Shown piece by piece: positions 33,885 to 46,618 of a stretch of 64,000 nt of DNA. The translations under genes and the position numbers were made by a program. Source of the stretch: Endomychus coccineus (lineage: Eukaryota; Arthropoda; Insecta; Coleoptera; Endomychidae); NCBI GenBank assembly GCA_958510875.1, contig OY294068.1, forward strand, positions 67,806,633-67,870,632. Direction: 5' to 3'. Positions within the stretch are counted from its first letter, which is position 1; each line of letters starts with the position of its first letter. Below the pieces are notes generated by a model that was given only the letters and a program-made list of their open reading frames with translations, was not told the origin of the DNA and did no database searches.

Positions 33885-35140
33885 TACGGTAAATTCATTA
33901 ATTATCCATAATAATCATCCACATTTGGGTGATACCAATTTAATATTATCGATACTGAAAATAGCATTTACTTGCTAGGTCTCATCAGTCCAGTCGCTTC
34001 ATTGTATGTAACCATTCCAAATTTGTAGGATAGGGTGCTCAGAAATTCAAATAAATAACTAAATTTTAATAAATTATCTTGTTCTACTTTATGAATTTGT
34101 TCAAAGCATGAAATGGGGCATTATCCTCGCCTCCCGAGTCAAAGTTCGATACTGTATATTTTGATCAGTTTTTGAATTCAGCCAATTATTCCTTATACAT
34201 TTGAGAATGTAAATATTTTCATTAACCCAGCCCATTCTTCTTAATTTATTGGCCATCTATTAAAATAACTGTTTGCCAGAAGATGATCATCAACTATTAC
34301 ATGCTGGTTTGGTAAATCACAATGTAAGACTGATAGGGTATTTTATGTATGGCCCTATGTGGTCCGAGAATCTACATCCCTACTCTAGACTTTGCTATTT
34401 TATAGGGTTTTCTCTATTATTTTGAAATAGCTCTCAAAAAAGTGGCGGAATTAAAACATTTTTGCACACAATTGAGGATCATTAACAGATTCATATATTT
34501 GCAGGTGAAAAAATACAGTCAAGGGAAAGCTTGGTTTCTCTGGATAGTGGGATGTCTGTGTCATTTCAGTCAACATAGGCCAGTACTTCTTCTCGGTCTG
34601 ATAAATTGGGGAATGAAGGGAACCAGGACTTCATAACCATCAGTCATTCTTGGGTGGCGATAATATTATTAAATCAACTGAGGTGTAATCGCTGTTTTGA
34701 AATTCCACTGTCACAGTTCAAGCATTCAAGAGGTATATACATCCTGTCCCAGGTTTTAGTAGCATAACTTCAACAGTCGATAAAAAATTTGATTTTAAGA
34801 AAAAAGTTTTAATTAACATATATGCCCAGACGCTTAATTTTTGGGATACAGGGTGTGTTGAATTTTATAATAAATTTCTTAATTTTGTTTGTATCTTCGA
34901 AGATAATTAAGATGACTCAATGAAATTTGGAAACATTAGGAGGTTAAGACAGATTAGTAGAATACAAGGAAGTTACGTCACTCATTTATATTTTAGATAT
35001 GAATTCTATGTAGTTAAATAAATATTATTTCTGTTCAATTGATGATTATCATTTTGGTTATTTTATTTCCACATGGATGAATTATCCGACGCATTCTGAA
35101 AAATATTATGAATGATTTATTATATTTCGATTTTGACATA
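33885..35140. other. No gene recognised
   Basis: No domain or repeat identified. Confidence 0.35.
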
Positions 35141-35146
35141 GTTAAG

Positions 35147-35441
35147 AACATGAAAGTGATCTATTTAGAAAGAATGAACGTTCTACGTTGATATATGTCT
35201 GTGACTTCTACCATAAGTATGGATATGCGGTCTTGTTTAAGAAAGAAAAATATACTCCTTTCGGATTTGATCAAAATCTGAAAATATTGACGAAAGATAA
35301 GAAATGTACAATTATATTGATATGTACCAATCAGGATCCTTCAAAACTTTTTGAATATCTTTTTGCTTCACAACTATCGTGGCAACAACAGTTGGAACTT
35401 ATTAAAACGTTGACGGCTGCTTATTGTCGAAGGACTAGCAA
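35147..35441 (+). CDS. Possible internal exon, TELO2-like
   Basis: The frame is open from 35146 and ends in CAA|GTAATT, a reasonable splice donor at 35441/35442; read through, it stops at 35445. Its end, DPSKLFEYLFASQLSWQQQL then ELIKTLTAAY, resembles by memory the TEL2/TELO2 domain (D-x-V-x-EYL-x-Q ... SLRQR-DIL-VL-AA), the checkpoint and PIKK-assembly factor. The similarity is weak and unsearched. There is no good acceptor; an AG at 35145-35146 has only a short pyrimidine tract. AATAAA lies at about 35550. It could equally be a pseudogene or a chance frame. Confidence 0.22.
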
Positions 35442-35969
35442 GTAATTCTTACTCGCAATGAAATACAATTTCTAAATGATGTATAGGTTTTAACGAATAT
35501 ATAAATGATTAATGATTAACTGTATTATTTTTAATGTTTACGGTTACCAAAATAAACAATTTCAATTAGCTGTATGTTAGAGTAGATAGACAATTCAGTA
35601 GGTCGTTTTCAATAGTTTTCGAGGTTTTCACAGTGGCGGCTGGTACAAGAAGGGCTCAATGGCACGTGCTCACCACTACCAGCATGCGCACCCAACCACC
35701 TAGATAAACACAGAAAGAAATTTAAATGTAATTCAGTGCATTATTTCATTTTGCACGTCACGCGCATGCATTGATAACGCTCAAAACTATGTTCCGGGAA
35801 ATGTTCTGAAGTCTACCTATTTCAAGCATGATTCGGTTGACTACGGTTATCTTTGCCACACGCGCTTATACCGTCAGTTTGTGGCACAAAGGGTCGTATC
35901 TCCAGTAAGTCTTGTCTTCATAGTGTATAGTGTGTGAATTCAGTTTGAAGACGTGAAGTCTGAAGTGAG

Positions 35970-36895
35970 CCTTTGAATTATGATGAGACATTGACGTCGG
36001 AAAATCTAGCTATTTATGTAGGCTTAATCAACTTTGCAGTTGAATTAGACGCTGTCCTTGCAATACATATGGAAGGTTCGGGTTCACAATTCACGTTTTT
36101 CAAATTTACAAGCAGGAAATATTTAAAGAAATTAAATCTACAAAATCATTGCTCTGGAGGCCGATGAAACTACAGAACCTCTAATCATCAGCAAATGGTT
36201 GTTATTGTTCGATACGTGTTTAATGGACACATTTTTGAACGCTTTTGGTCTGTTTTAAAGCCGGGTGGACATATATTAACAAAAACATTGCTGAATGAAT
36301 AGCAAACTATTTTACATTCTCTTTCTGGGTCTGATAACAATATATTAATCGCTCTAAGTTACGATGGGGCTCCATGATAGTGGTAAGACGAATGGAGTTC
36401 AAGCCATTATCAAAAGAACATTTCCACATGCACATTATATTCACTGTTACGTGCATCAATGTAATTTAATTATTGAACGAGTGTCAGAGTGCAATAAAAA
36501 AGTCAAATATACTTTGCAAATTTGCAGTTATTTTCGTGCTTTTTTTTTGCGCCAAAACCAACGGTAATTCTTGATGAAATAGTCAAACGTAGATTACTAC
36601 GTGCTGTTTCCACACGCTGGATTTTCAGAAATCGAACTGTGAACACATTATTTGAATACAAGGATTCTTTCAAAGAATGCTTAGACAAAATTATTGGTTA
36701 GTTGGGATGGATTCATGTACTATTAGTGAAGCAAAGTGGTTTATTGAAATATTTGAATTGCCCGAAATTTCTCTACTGGTTGAACATATTTCATTTCATC
36801 ATGCCACATGTTGAAATATTATTTAATCAGACTCAAATGCACGGGATTGACAGTGCTCAACTGTAAAAGGCAATTGAACAATTCCATTTCCAACA
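35970..36895 (+). pseudogene. hAT transposase, first part
   Basis: Frame-shifting pieces follow a DUF4371/ZMYM1-type hAT transposase. IALEADETTEPL (about 36146) carries the first catalytic-type Asp. QMVVIVRYVFNGHIFERFW and LSGSDNNILIALSYDGAP (second Asp, about 36364) follow. Next come GKTNGVQAIIKRTFPHAHY and IHCYVHQCNLIIERV, the HCYAHxLNL motif. VKRRLLRAVSTRWIFRNRTV (about 36584) is the TRW segment, and IFHFIMPHVEILFNQTQ the region before the dimerisation domain. There are stops after LLNE (about 36300) and near 36375 and 36700. Confidence 0.85.
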
Positions 36896-38645
36896 GAAGA
36901 TTCCTATATTTTCGCAAACTAATTATCAAGATATTGAAAATCTAGTACTATGAACTTTATATTTAGTTGTTTCCGAATCAACTACCTGAAACTGACATTC
37001 CAGCTTCAGTCTAATTGGTTTAAGTTTATATGTTATCTGAGGTCATCGAAGTATCATGAAACCTGAAGCCATATATTATGAATGATAGGACATTTAATTT
37101 GTTTCTTCTTTTGTTTTTATACCACTTTTAATAATATCATGAAAACGTTACTATAGTTTCAACTCTGAAGTGCCATCATCAAACAGAGCCCTATGTTATT
37201 TATTTCTAGCTACAGCATCGTGAAACGGCAATCATCGGTTCAAGTTAAACCATATAGATCAAGAATGGAGTACTCGAAGCCCATAAGACCAATGTTATTG
37301 ACTTGATTAGATCTAAGTGAGCGACGGTGATGATATCCTTTTCCAATAGTCTGTTCTCTCTTCCGACAAATTAGTAAGAGATAGAAACACCCTAGAGTTT
37401 TTAGTGCTAGTCACGAAACCCGTCATTCAAGTACTATATTCTTGATCTCTATGAGTTGAGCTCTTCGTGCTTTTCTAGGCTATGGCATGTTCAGAAGCCA
37501 ACAGACATTTTATAAAATAGGTTGATTTGGCTTCTCATCTCATGAAAGGTGTAGTCCAAGAAATAGACAGAAGTGCATGCAGAAATTAATACCTGGACCT
37601 TATATTAGTTTTCACATGTGGCGCACAACAAGCATAACGTCAGTATGATTCACTAAGCAAAAAACGATATTCCTCAAATTGAGTACCGAAGGATTTTTGT
37701 ACGTGATCCAAAAGCCGAGATATTGAAGATCTTGCAAGCACAAGTCACTTTGAACGCACGAAATCTGTTTCCCCCACTCCGCCGCACGCTCCGGCAGCCG
37801 CCTACGCTTCACTTTGTTACTCAATTTCTGATATTATGAATCAATAAAACATATCCTAGTATTTTTTTATGGAAAATGTAGATATTTAACATTAACATCC
37901 ATAACGTACACTTCTCTAAAATGTTTATTGCGTCTTACAGAGGGTCGTAGATGAAAAATGTTTTTGGTTATTCGTGAAAAAATTTCAGGAATCGATTTCC
38001 GTCAAAGACATTTCCCTTAAATGAAAATTGTAAGACTTATCTGAAAAAAACATGTTCAAAAAAAGTGCAATTTTCAAAGTAATTTTTACCCTTAAATTTC
38101 GAAAAATCGCCATATTTCTTCAATAACGTTATAGCACAACTCTTCAAGAAGAGAATAGGCTCAGAATCTTTACTCTAGGACTATCCGCTGAGAAGATCCA
38201 GCCCATTTATGAGAGCACCTTTTTTTCGAAAAATCGATATAACTCGAAAAATTATCAATATTTTGAATTAAAAAAAAATTACTCTCTAAACTGGCCATGG
38301 ACTATACGTACAGGAGATAACAAGTATGAAAACGTAATAGTTGACGACTTCTCGATACCCCGATTTTTAACGGGTTTTTCAATATAACTCGAAAAGTATG
38401 GAAGATATTGATAACTATGATGCAAGCAAATCGATAGACAAAATTATTGACGAAGATGGGATGGATTCATTTACTATTAGTGAAGCAAAGTGGTTTATTG
38501 AAATATTTGAATTGCCCGAAATCTCTCTACTGGTTGAAAATATTTCATTTCATCATGCCACATGTTGAAATATTATTTAATCAGACTCAAATGCACGGGA
38601 TTGACAGTGATCAACTGTAAAAGGCAATTGAACAATTCCAACAGC
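36681..38645 (+). repeat. 210-bp duplication flanking an insert in the hAT
   Basis: 36681-36895 and 38434-38645 are near-identical, both containing TTAGTGAAGCAAAGTGG and ATGCACGGGATTGACAG. The transposase reading resumes only after the second copy. The insert between (36896-38433) holds a degenerate PLE-type hairpin on the minus strand (37160-37187) and an A/T-rich block with repeated AACTCGAAAA boxes (38230-38400). The arrangement suggests a tandem duplication later filled by other elements, or an insertion with a very long duplication. Confidence 0.75.
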
Positions 38646-38930
38646 AAATTATTCGTATTAGAAATTCTACTGACAAAGACAATCAAGAACGCAGCGACTG
38701 CTTGAGATAACACAACTGTTATTGCAAAGGAAGTATGTGACGCTATTTTGAGCCAAATTAGCAACCGATTTGATTTAGCGTTCACTGAAGTGCAGCAAAA
38801 TTATTTGATTCTCAAAATTTTAAGACTCATAGACATGCATTTTCACAAAAACATTTTGATGAAACTGTGAAATCTTATCCAATGTACGTCCAGTCTATCT
38901 CAGATTTTGACGTTTTTTTTAGCATGGAAA
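38646..38930 (+). pseudogene. hAT transposase, C-terminal part
   Basis: Continues the transposase after the second copy of the duplicated segment: RIRNSTDKDNQERS, AKEVCDAILSQISNRFDLAF, then in another frame FDSQNFKTHRHAFSQKHFDE and TVKSYPMYVQSISDFD. These match the helical region between the RNase H fold and the C-terminal dimerisation domain of ZMYM1-like hATs. The right TIR starts shortly after (about 38985). Confidence 0.75.
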
Positions 38931-39009
38931 ATAGAAGAATGGATTTTATGTACAAAAAATAGGCCATTTTTTTCTTGTTCATAACTGACGAGCCGCCACT
39001 GGGTTTTCA

Positions 39010-39985
39010 AAAATCAAAAATTGTCAGACGTTCTGCAGGAGAAGTTTTTGTTTTCTGTACCATAGAACTGGTAATAGGAAGAAAGATACGTTCAAGTATA
39101 TTCAATGACGCTCTGCGAAAATATTTTGTCGAAGTAATCATCTCATATTCCAGTAACCTACAGTTGATGATATTGTTCTTTCAAAACAATAGAGTAAAAA
39201 TTACCAAAACAGGCAGGAACCAAAGATCCATGTGCTGTAGAGTAGAACTATTATAGTTCCATTTAAGTGGATTAGCAATTGGAAAGAAGTGGTAGGTAGG
39301 TTTTGTCAGCTTATCAAGTGTTACGCTATTCTACACTCAATGCGTAGTTCATTAGAATACAACGATGAGCTGGTAATTGCTAATAATCATATCATTTTGA
39401 ATTCGCAAGAGAAAGTCTACAACGTGTGTACACATCAAGGATAAATGTTTTGTATGGTGATCATGATTATTAAATGAGTTTTGCATTATTCATTTTGTAT
39501 TAGGATGGAGAACGTATTAGTACATATCGGATCTTTTCAAAACGAAATGGATTCAAAGTATATGCAGTTTTAATAGATATTATAATGGGACGCGTATGTG
39601 TTTTTCGATCAAATATGAATAAAACACATAAGAATGTAGAACAATTAGTACATGTAAATTAGGCAAAAATGTATATTCAATGATCCTCACATGATTCATG
39701 CATTAATTTGAAATCTAACAGATAATGAATGCTTTTTCGTACTAAGTGAAGATAAAATTGTTGAAAGCCGATTGCATTGTCATCGAACACTTCTTTCCCC
39801 TTGTTTCATACTGATTATGAATTCAAGTCACCCGTGGAAGTTTGAACAAGAAACCATTTGTTTCGATATAACTATTAAACAATACTTGTAAAGACTCTAT
39901 TTTTGGATAATATGTCGGGTTCAATCTTAACTTGCATCTTTTTGAAGTGAAAACTTCTTTAGATGCGTTGGGCTATTTCAGATGA
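39010..39985. other. No gene recognised
   Basis: No supported feature. A plus frame from 38975 to 39256 crosses the hAT terminus and is therefore not a native gene. Confidence 0.4.
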
Positions 39986-39989
39986 GGGG

Positions 39990-40260
39990 TAAAACCATGA
40001 GTCCGTCACGTTCCGTCACGCTGTAGCTATATATATATTAGGTATTATGTATACTGCTGCGTGCGCAACTGCGGCAGTGCAGGATTCGGGTCAGGCATCA
40101 GGCAGTCTCTCTATACGCTTACACACGTGTGCATATCTGAGTCGGTGTTGGTGAGCCTGCCTGTGTGAGCCAGTGCTCTCGATTACGGTATACAGGACAG
40201 GTATACGTATACACTCGACGTTATTCATTTACTCAATCCTCCGTCCTCGTACAGACAAAA
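39990..40260 (+). promoter_or_regulatory. GC-rich island, possible promoter or exon
   Basis: An abrupt GC-rich patch with a TATATATATATT at about 40029, an initiator-like TCAGGCAG/TCTCT region, and ACAG|GTATAC (about 40195), which could be a splice donor. No open frame of note lies inside. It could be a non-coding first exon of a host gene, or a GC-rich repeat. Confidence 0.25.
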
Positions 40261-41019
40261 GTTATATTTTTATGCTAACTGAAAAAATGGACTTTTTTTG
40301 CAATATAGCTCATACTAATTATTACAGAGTAAAAAGTAATAATTAAATTATATGTGATCGGTAATAGTAGCCTGTTTTTATATATGATCACACCTGACTC
40401 CACAGTATGTTTCATGCTTGGATCTAATCTAGTAATTTAAGTATCGTCGAAGTTACCGATAATGACAACGCAAATGAAGAAAATGCTGTTTAACATTACT
40501 CTCATTTACATCGATGTAAATATCAATAAATAATATGTTTTAAAAATAAAATAATGTGTATTTATTATAATGGCTATCGGGTTACATTCATACTCTTTAC
40601 AGGGATTGTACCGCCCATTATACGTTTTTTATTATTAAATATAAAAATGTATGTAATTGTTGATTGAATTGCTGACAGTTGTGAAAACTAAAGGAGAACT
40701 AATTATATTAATCTTTATTTGAAAATAATAAAATTGTAATTTCGGATGCTACAATAATTCAAAGATAACATAAAATAAATTGGTTACTTCATAATGTCAG
40801 TTTTCACTTCTGTCAGCAGTCCTCGGTGACTGCTTTCTAATTTTTTTATTTATTTGATTTCTTCATAGTCATTGTACAAAATAAATTATTTCTCCAAAAA
40901 AACAAAAAAATGAACAAAGTCAAAAAAAGAAATAATTTATTTTCTACAATTATGATAAAAAATATAAATAGATTGAAGAAATAAGAAAATTACGAAAGGT
41001 GGGATTGAACGCGACCTGT

Positions 41020-41740
41020 TGTCCAATAATAAGTGTCGTTTTTACAAGTATTTTTCAATCATTATACCGAAAAAAATTCTGGTAAGCTTTTCTATATCAA
41101 AATTTGTTTTAAAATTTTAAAATGGTTCGGGAAATATGCATGTTAAGAAAAAGTTTCAAAAACAAAATTGTTTAAAAGGCCTTAATGTATACGTCTGAAT
41201 AATTTCTTTTTCCACTTGAATATTTTTAAATCACTACAAAGTCAAAGAAAGCGCTGTTTTTCATGTTTTTCGGTAAAATTCGAACAAAATTCACTTGAGA
41301 AAAAAGTTTGTAAGTAAAAAAAACTTGTTTTTCGATCATACATTCACCTGTATTTTTCAGTGTTTTTCTCTACCTTTTAAATTTCCCATCACCCACTCTT
41401 AGGAATTTTCGAGTGGCCGTATCTCGGAAAATATTCATTTTACACAAAAATTTGCAAGAGTACCTATAGAAATTTTAATTTGGGGGGGGGGGACAAAAAA
41501 GATGAGAATATTTCTTTTTTACCCAAATTCTACAAGTTACGGAACACATGATGAAAGGGGTGTTGTGCACCCCTTCCGATCATTTCCTCATTTAATTTTT
41601 TTTAACTTTCCTATTGACGTCTTTACTAATTCATTGTACCAGGTTTATTCGAAATTAATTTTGTATCAAATAAGAGATGTTGGTCATTTTAGCGCTTCTT
41701 TGACTTATATGCAGTGAAATGAGTGCCCAGTTTACTTCTA
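41020..41740 (+). repeat. Repeat C copy 1
   Basis: Shares with 62060-62860, in the same order, AAAATTTGTTTTAA, AAATTGTTTA-AAGGCCT-AATGTAT-CG, TTTCGATCATACAT, CTCTACCTTTTA-AT-TCCC, GGCC-TATCTCGGA-AATATTCATTTT, TTCTACAAGTTAC and GGTCATTTTAGCGCTTC. An 11-base G run lies at about 41480. The short ORF at 41502-41717 is disrupted in copy 2, so the family is probably non-coding. The element type is unknown; no TIR was found. Confidence 0.8.
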
Positions 41741-41744
41741 AGAT

Positions 41745-43590
41745 CATACAGAACTGAAAAAATCATACAAATTTCAAACAAAAATGAAATTAGGTGCAAA
41801 ACCGAAATCTTTTCTTATTAAACAAAGGATATATTGAAAATTAAAACTCATCTTATTCGAATGATAACTTAAGTTTGTAAAGTAGACATTTCCTTTGTTC
41901 AATTGTTGTCCTTTCTAATAGATTATGCGTTCGAAACTAAAGACTATAAAAACTATATTTAGTTTCAAATTTAGTGACTCGTGCGTTAATATTACTTTGG
42001 ATGTTGTAGCATTTTGAATGCAGCGCAAGATTGCTTGCTCGCATCTGAAAAGAATGATTTCATGGTTCATTTTAAAGCGAATCCGTTTCAGATCAGTTTC
42101 AGACGCCATAAAATTAACTATCACTGAGCAATTTTTGGATTAATTCGTATCAATGTATAATGCAATTAAGATCTCGAAACTAATTCTACATTTGGTCATC
42201 ATGCTGTATCACGATTCACACAATCTGTAACTGTACATCTACTTACCTTTTGTAGTGTCTCGTCTGTTATAAGCACGTGTTCAATTTACGTTGAGGGAAT
42301 GCTCATTCAATTGTAATTATTATAAATAAGAGACTTTGTTCCAGGGATGTTAGTGAAATTCTTCATATTTCATTTGAGTTTTCAAACTGAACTGACTGGT
42401 ATTGTAAACGTAACAGCGCACACAGCTTACTCTCGATATCAATAAGAGTATGGAAAAATCATTCTTGATAGTAACCTATGTGAATTTCTCATATTCAGAA
42501 AGTATGTTAAAAACTATACGCAACCTTGCTCGCAATCAATAGGCTTAAAGAGTCGTTAAATATATTTTTTCTTCTGAATATTCATCACTTACTATCAGGC
42601 TAGAGTTAGAAACAATCTCGAATACACATCAATATCGTAGAACATGTGGGAACTTACTGAGAAGTAATGCTTTCTATAGATTCTACTATCAAAAATTCCT
42701 AGAAAATTACAAGTATGATAACCAGTGAGGTTCCGCTATTCTTACTTACCTCGAGAATCCGCTGCGTTAAAACCAAGACTCATATCTCTTAGACAAATTT
42801 TCATCTTCACTACTTCGAAACAGCAATTCTGGATTTAGGAGATGTTCTTTAGACGCCATGGTAGCGACTGCACTAAGACATTAGTAGCATAATGAAACAC
42901 ACTCACGACAGAGGAGTTAAGTGTGGAAACAGGTAATAAATACCATCAACGCCAACGTGAATAAAGATATATTAATTTTTGTCTCAGACTCTTCAAAATT
43001 GATTTCGAGAGATGGAGGAATTCTAGGATGTCACAACAAAGAGAAGACATTATGCACATAAGTGGCAACATCCGCTATGTAGAATCAACAAGGATCCTCT
43101 TCTGCGGAAAATCCCAACAACACGAAATGTTGAAGGATATGCAAAAAATTGTTTGAAAAACGAGAGACTTGCGATCGGCTTTGTTCATAGAGGGTTCCAG
43201 GCATCGATGAAAGCAGAAGTTATCTACAGCTCACTAGTTGAGAATTGGTCTTCGTTTACCCACGAGTCATCATTGTCTCTACATCAGTCGTTACAGTCAA
43301 TGGTCATACTGTTTTTTTCAGTTTTGGCCCAGCATTCAGTGAATTTAGAACAACCGTTTTCATATGTGTCTCGATATTAGAGTCTAAACCACTACAGCAA
43401 GAAACATTTTACCTTTTATTATTGTTACACAATCGAAGGAGTATCACTATTCTATGATACTTTTAACAAAGCATGATAATATTATTATCTAAAGAATATA
43501 ATGATAAAAATTGAAATTAAATTGAGGTTGGTGTGAATTATAATTTATGCAAAAAAATTAAAAGTAGTAGGCAAAACAAAAATACCAAGA
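41745..43590. other. No gene recognised
   Basis: No supported domain. Overlapping plus frames at 43153-43457 show no recognisable family. Confidence 0.35.
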
Positions 43591-43593
43591 CAA

Positions 43594-44000
43594 TCACTGA
43601 GTGCACATATCATAACTGAACACATTAAGAGATGATCCACATACAAGTGTTGCGGTTAGACTATTCAGCACTGTAAATACTCTATTTGGAAGAAAACGTT
43701 GAGGTTGGATTATTTTTGTTGGTGCCCTCGCAATATAGAAGTGCAATATCAGTGACAACAAGTCCAAGGAGTGTCCTGTAAGTGACAATGATGTCGCTTT
43801 TCAGCCTAGCTTCGTACGATGGGCATGTTCTCTCAAAACCTAGTCTGGTGGCACGTCTCTGGAAAGATTCCAGCAGATTGGAATCTTGAATTAGAGTGGG
43901 ATACCAGACAAAGTCAGCTAATTCAAGAATTTGTTTCACCTGTTTTGAATAACATAACCCATGTTTGTAAGCAGAACTTTTTGAAGGATTTTCCAATAAC
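43594..44000 (-). pseudogene. CR1-like LINE C-terminal fragment
   Basis: Minus-strand pieces LADFVWYPTLIQDSNLLESF, QRRATRLGFERTCPSYEARL, then DIIVTYRTLLGL and FLPNRVFTVLNSLTATLV match the post-RT region of CR1/L2-type elements. There the usual forms are 'YAS-VW-P-L-D---LE-VQRRATKL', 'YEERL', 'D-I--YK-L-G', 'FF--RV---WNSLP'. One frameshift lies near 43690. Confidence 0.75.
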
Positions 44001-44004
44001 AGAG

Positions 44005-45980
44005 ATTAATTCAACTCCGATGTCGTTTTGACTTCCAACTGTGCTTATAGTATTACAATCTATCTAACATTACTGTAGAGGATTAGTTTTGAGCATTTGT
44101 AATACAGAGCATTTACTTAGATTAAGGGTGAAAGCCATTGGGAGCATCAACTCCTATTTGGTCTTCTGAGATTGTAGCATGTTGAGTAATTGGATCACCG
44201 TAAATTTTCGTATCAGCAAAAAAAAACATTTAGAATGTTTTTACATGAGCAACTTTTTGTTACAAGTTTTTCAATGTTGATACATATGACGTTATGACGG
44301 AATTCTCATTTCTTATGATTCTGTTTCTGAGCTATTGAAATAACTCGAAATAAATTAAGAGAATTATTTTTATTATTATTATCAATCTCACATATCATGA
44401 TGGGACATGAAAATAAATGTTTTCGTCTCTCAATTTATTTCATCAAGCAAGATTTTATTTTGAACTAGTAATATTGTACAGGTAGAAAATCTTGAATTCT
44501 AAATCACCAATAACCAAGCTTATTCAAAACATGTTGATACTAGAGATAATAATTATGAATACCTATATAATAAATATGCCATAAAACGATCCAAATGACT
44601 ATTTTGAGGTTAATCACATTTTTTATAACTTTTATTAACTATATTTATGTATGTATTTATTCTGAACGTTTGCGCGATTAATGCTATTGAATTTGATGAT
44701 TTCGGATATGTTTAAAACAACATAATATACCTACTTAATTAGAATCTTAGAATATTTTATAATTGATTCGTTAAACGTCAATGAAACAGAAATGGTGCAT
44801 CTTACGACATTAAATCTAAAATATGGACAAACATTATTTCTTAATTTAATTGGTTGTAAATATTCAAGGACACCATCTATTTTTATTTAATTCTTATAAT
44901 GATAATTGTAAGTTGAAACTTTTGGGAGCCGTTAGGTATTGTCTTGCCTGTGGAGATTTTCTTATTATTTGATAGTACCCACATCAAATCCATCATTTAT
45001 CTTCCATCAATAATTCAGCAATTACCAACCAAGATCATGTAAGGAACATATAAGATACTTAAATTATATCTGCTTGAAATATAACAAGTCTGACATTGAG
45101 TTCATAAAAACCCCATTGAGATAAAAAAGTTGAGTACACCACACGGAAACATAAATCTATTTAGATTTCATAATAATTTTTGCATGTAAAAATACATTCA
45201 ACATTAAAATAAACATGGACTACATAGAGCGAGAATCTTGTAAATTTATTCCTACAGAAGATACAAGGTGCGTCGACAAGAACATAATGTAAAAAAAAAT
45301 GAAGATAAAATATCAATCAATACTACACCATCCGAAGTGAGAATAGCAAACCTATTGACCATAACAGCTAGCAAACAGAATTAGTAAATGAATAATGTTC
45401 AAGCCACAAACAGGAACAAGTGTGACTGATTGAATCTTTGAACCATTAAATATCGTACTGCTTTTACTTAATTATATTCCATGAATTACTAAAGTTTCCC
45501 AAATATTCTTTGAGCCGCATTCGGTGAATTGTACTGCATTATTGTAATTAGCAATAAGTAATGTAATTAGAGTAATTTTACCTTCTAAGTATTGCCTTGG
45601 TTTGCACCTGCAACTTTAGGTAGCCCGAGGCAACCTTGAAAATCTTGAAATACCTTTTCCTTTGAATTATTAGTTGTCTTTGTTTAAATTACAATCTGTT
45701 ATTTACCTTGTCTCATTTTGTTTTCAATATTGTGCGTACATTAGTTAAAATTCATCGACTTAGTGTTTGCGGAAGAGAACTATGAAGTTCTGTCACAAAT
45801 CAGAAATAGGAGGTTGACTTCATTATGTTCTAAGATGAAGCTGTGCTCCGAATGAATATTTCATTCTCTTTGATTTTGATTTGAAACCCGTTCAATACAT
45901 CCAATGATGCAACAAACTGTAATTAATCTGCGCCGTGAGCAAAATAAGTTTGACTAAAAACTTACTTCCTTTTTCATTGA
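44005..45980. other. No gene recognised
   Basis: Nearly 2 kb without a recognisable domain or repeat. Confidence 0.35.
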
Positions 45981-45984
45981 AAAT

Positions 45985-46618
45985 GTCATTCCAACATCAC
46001 AGCACGGTTTCACCCCTGGACGTTTAGTAGTGTCAAATCATCTACAAAATTTAAACACATGGACATATTGGAATGACAACGGCATCCCTATTGACATTGT
46101 CTACCTAGACTTCTGTAAGGCTTTCGACCAAGTACCCCATCAGAGGTTGTTGGACAAACTAGAGCATTACGGAATAACACTAGCCTTGTTAAAATGGATC
46201 ACTGAATTTCTGTCCAACCGTTCATACAAGGTACAGATTTCTTCTAGTCTATCCGGAGACTTTCTCAGTACCCAGCGGTGTTCCTCAAGGTTCATCTCTG
46301 GGTCCATTGTTGTTCAATGCCTACGTAGCAGACATACAAGCTTTAATCAAATCATTTCTCTCGAGCTTTGCTGACGACTCCAAAGTCTTTAACGAAGCAG
46401 CGAGTTCTAACATAATCCAAGAAGACTTGCTCGCATTAGAACTATGGTATTCTAACTGGTTGCTACAATTGAACCCATCTAAGTGTAGCGTAATACATAT
46501 TGGTTCAAATAATCCTGAGCACCAGTATATCATTGGTGGAACTCGGTCCAAAAGAAATGTTTTGTTTAAATTGTTAGAATATTTTTATAATTTATTTACT
46601 ATGCTTTATATAATTTAA
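45985..46618 (+). pseudogene. CR1-like LINE reverse transcriptase palm
   Basis: IPTSQHGFTPGRLVVSNHLQ leads into the RT. IDIVYLDFCKAFDQVPHQRL carries the first catalytic Asp (about 46108). LLDKLEHYGI and FLSNRSYKVQISSSLSG follow. A single +1 frameshift near 46256-46270 joins to VPSGVPQGSSLGPLLFN and SSFADDSK, the FADD catalytic box at 46367. NWLLQLNPSKCSVIHIG closes the palm. This is the best-preserved RT in the window. Sequence before 45985 and after about 46540 is unrelated, so it is truncated at both ends. Confidence 0.9.

Larger units (their letters stand above)
35623..39009 (+). mobile_element. hAT transposon (ZMYM1-like), complete ends
   Basis: The left terminus CAGTGGCGGCTGGT begins at 35631; the right terminus ends at 39001 and reads CAGTGGCGGCTCGT on the minus strand. 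The 8-mer GGTTTTCA is present at 35623-35630 and again at 39002-39009. An exact 8-bp target duplication is the hAT signature, and CAGTGGCGG-type ends fit this branch. The element is about 3.4 kb and carries a decayed transposase. About 1.5 kb of foreign sequence (36896-38433) lies between two copies of a 210-bp transposase segment. The transposase is broken by stops and frameshifts, so the element cannot move itself. Confidence 0.92.

Noticed and set aside
40998..41020. tRNA 3'-half-like GCGTTCAATCCCACC on the minus strand
   Set aside because: No D-arm, anticodon arm or acceptor pairing could be found upstream on that strand.
46321..46551. Minus frame across the RT region
   Set aside because: Antisense shadow of the FADD-containing reverse transcriptase.
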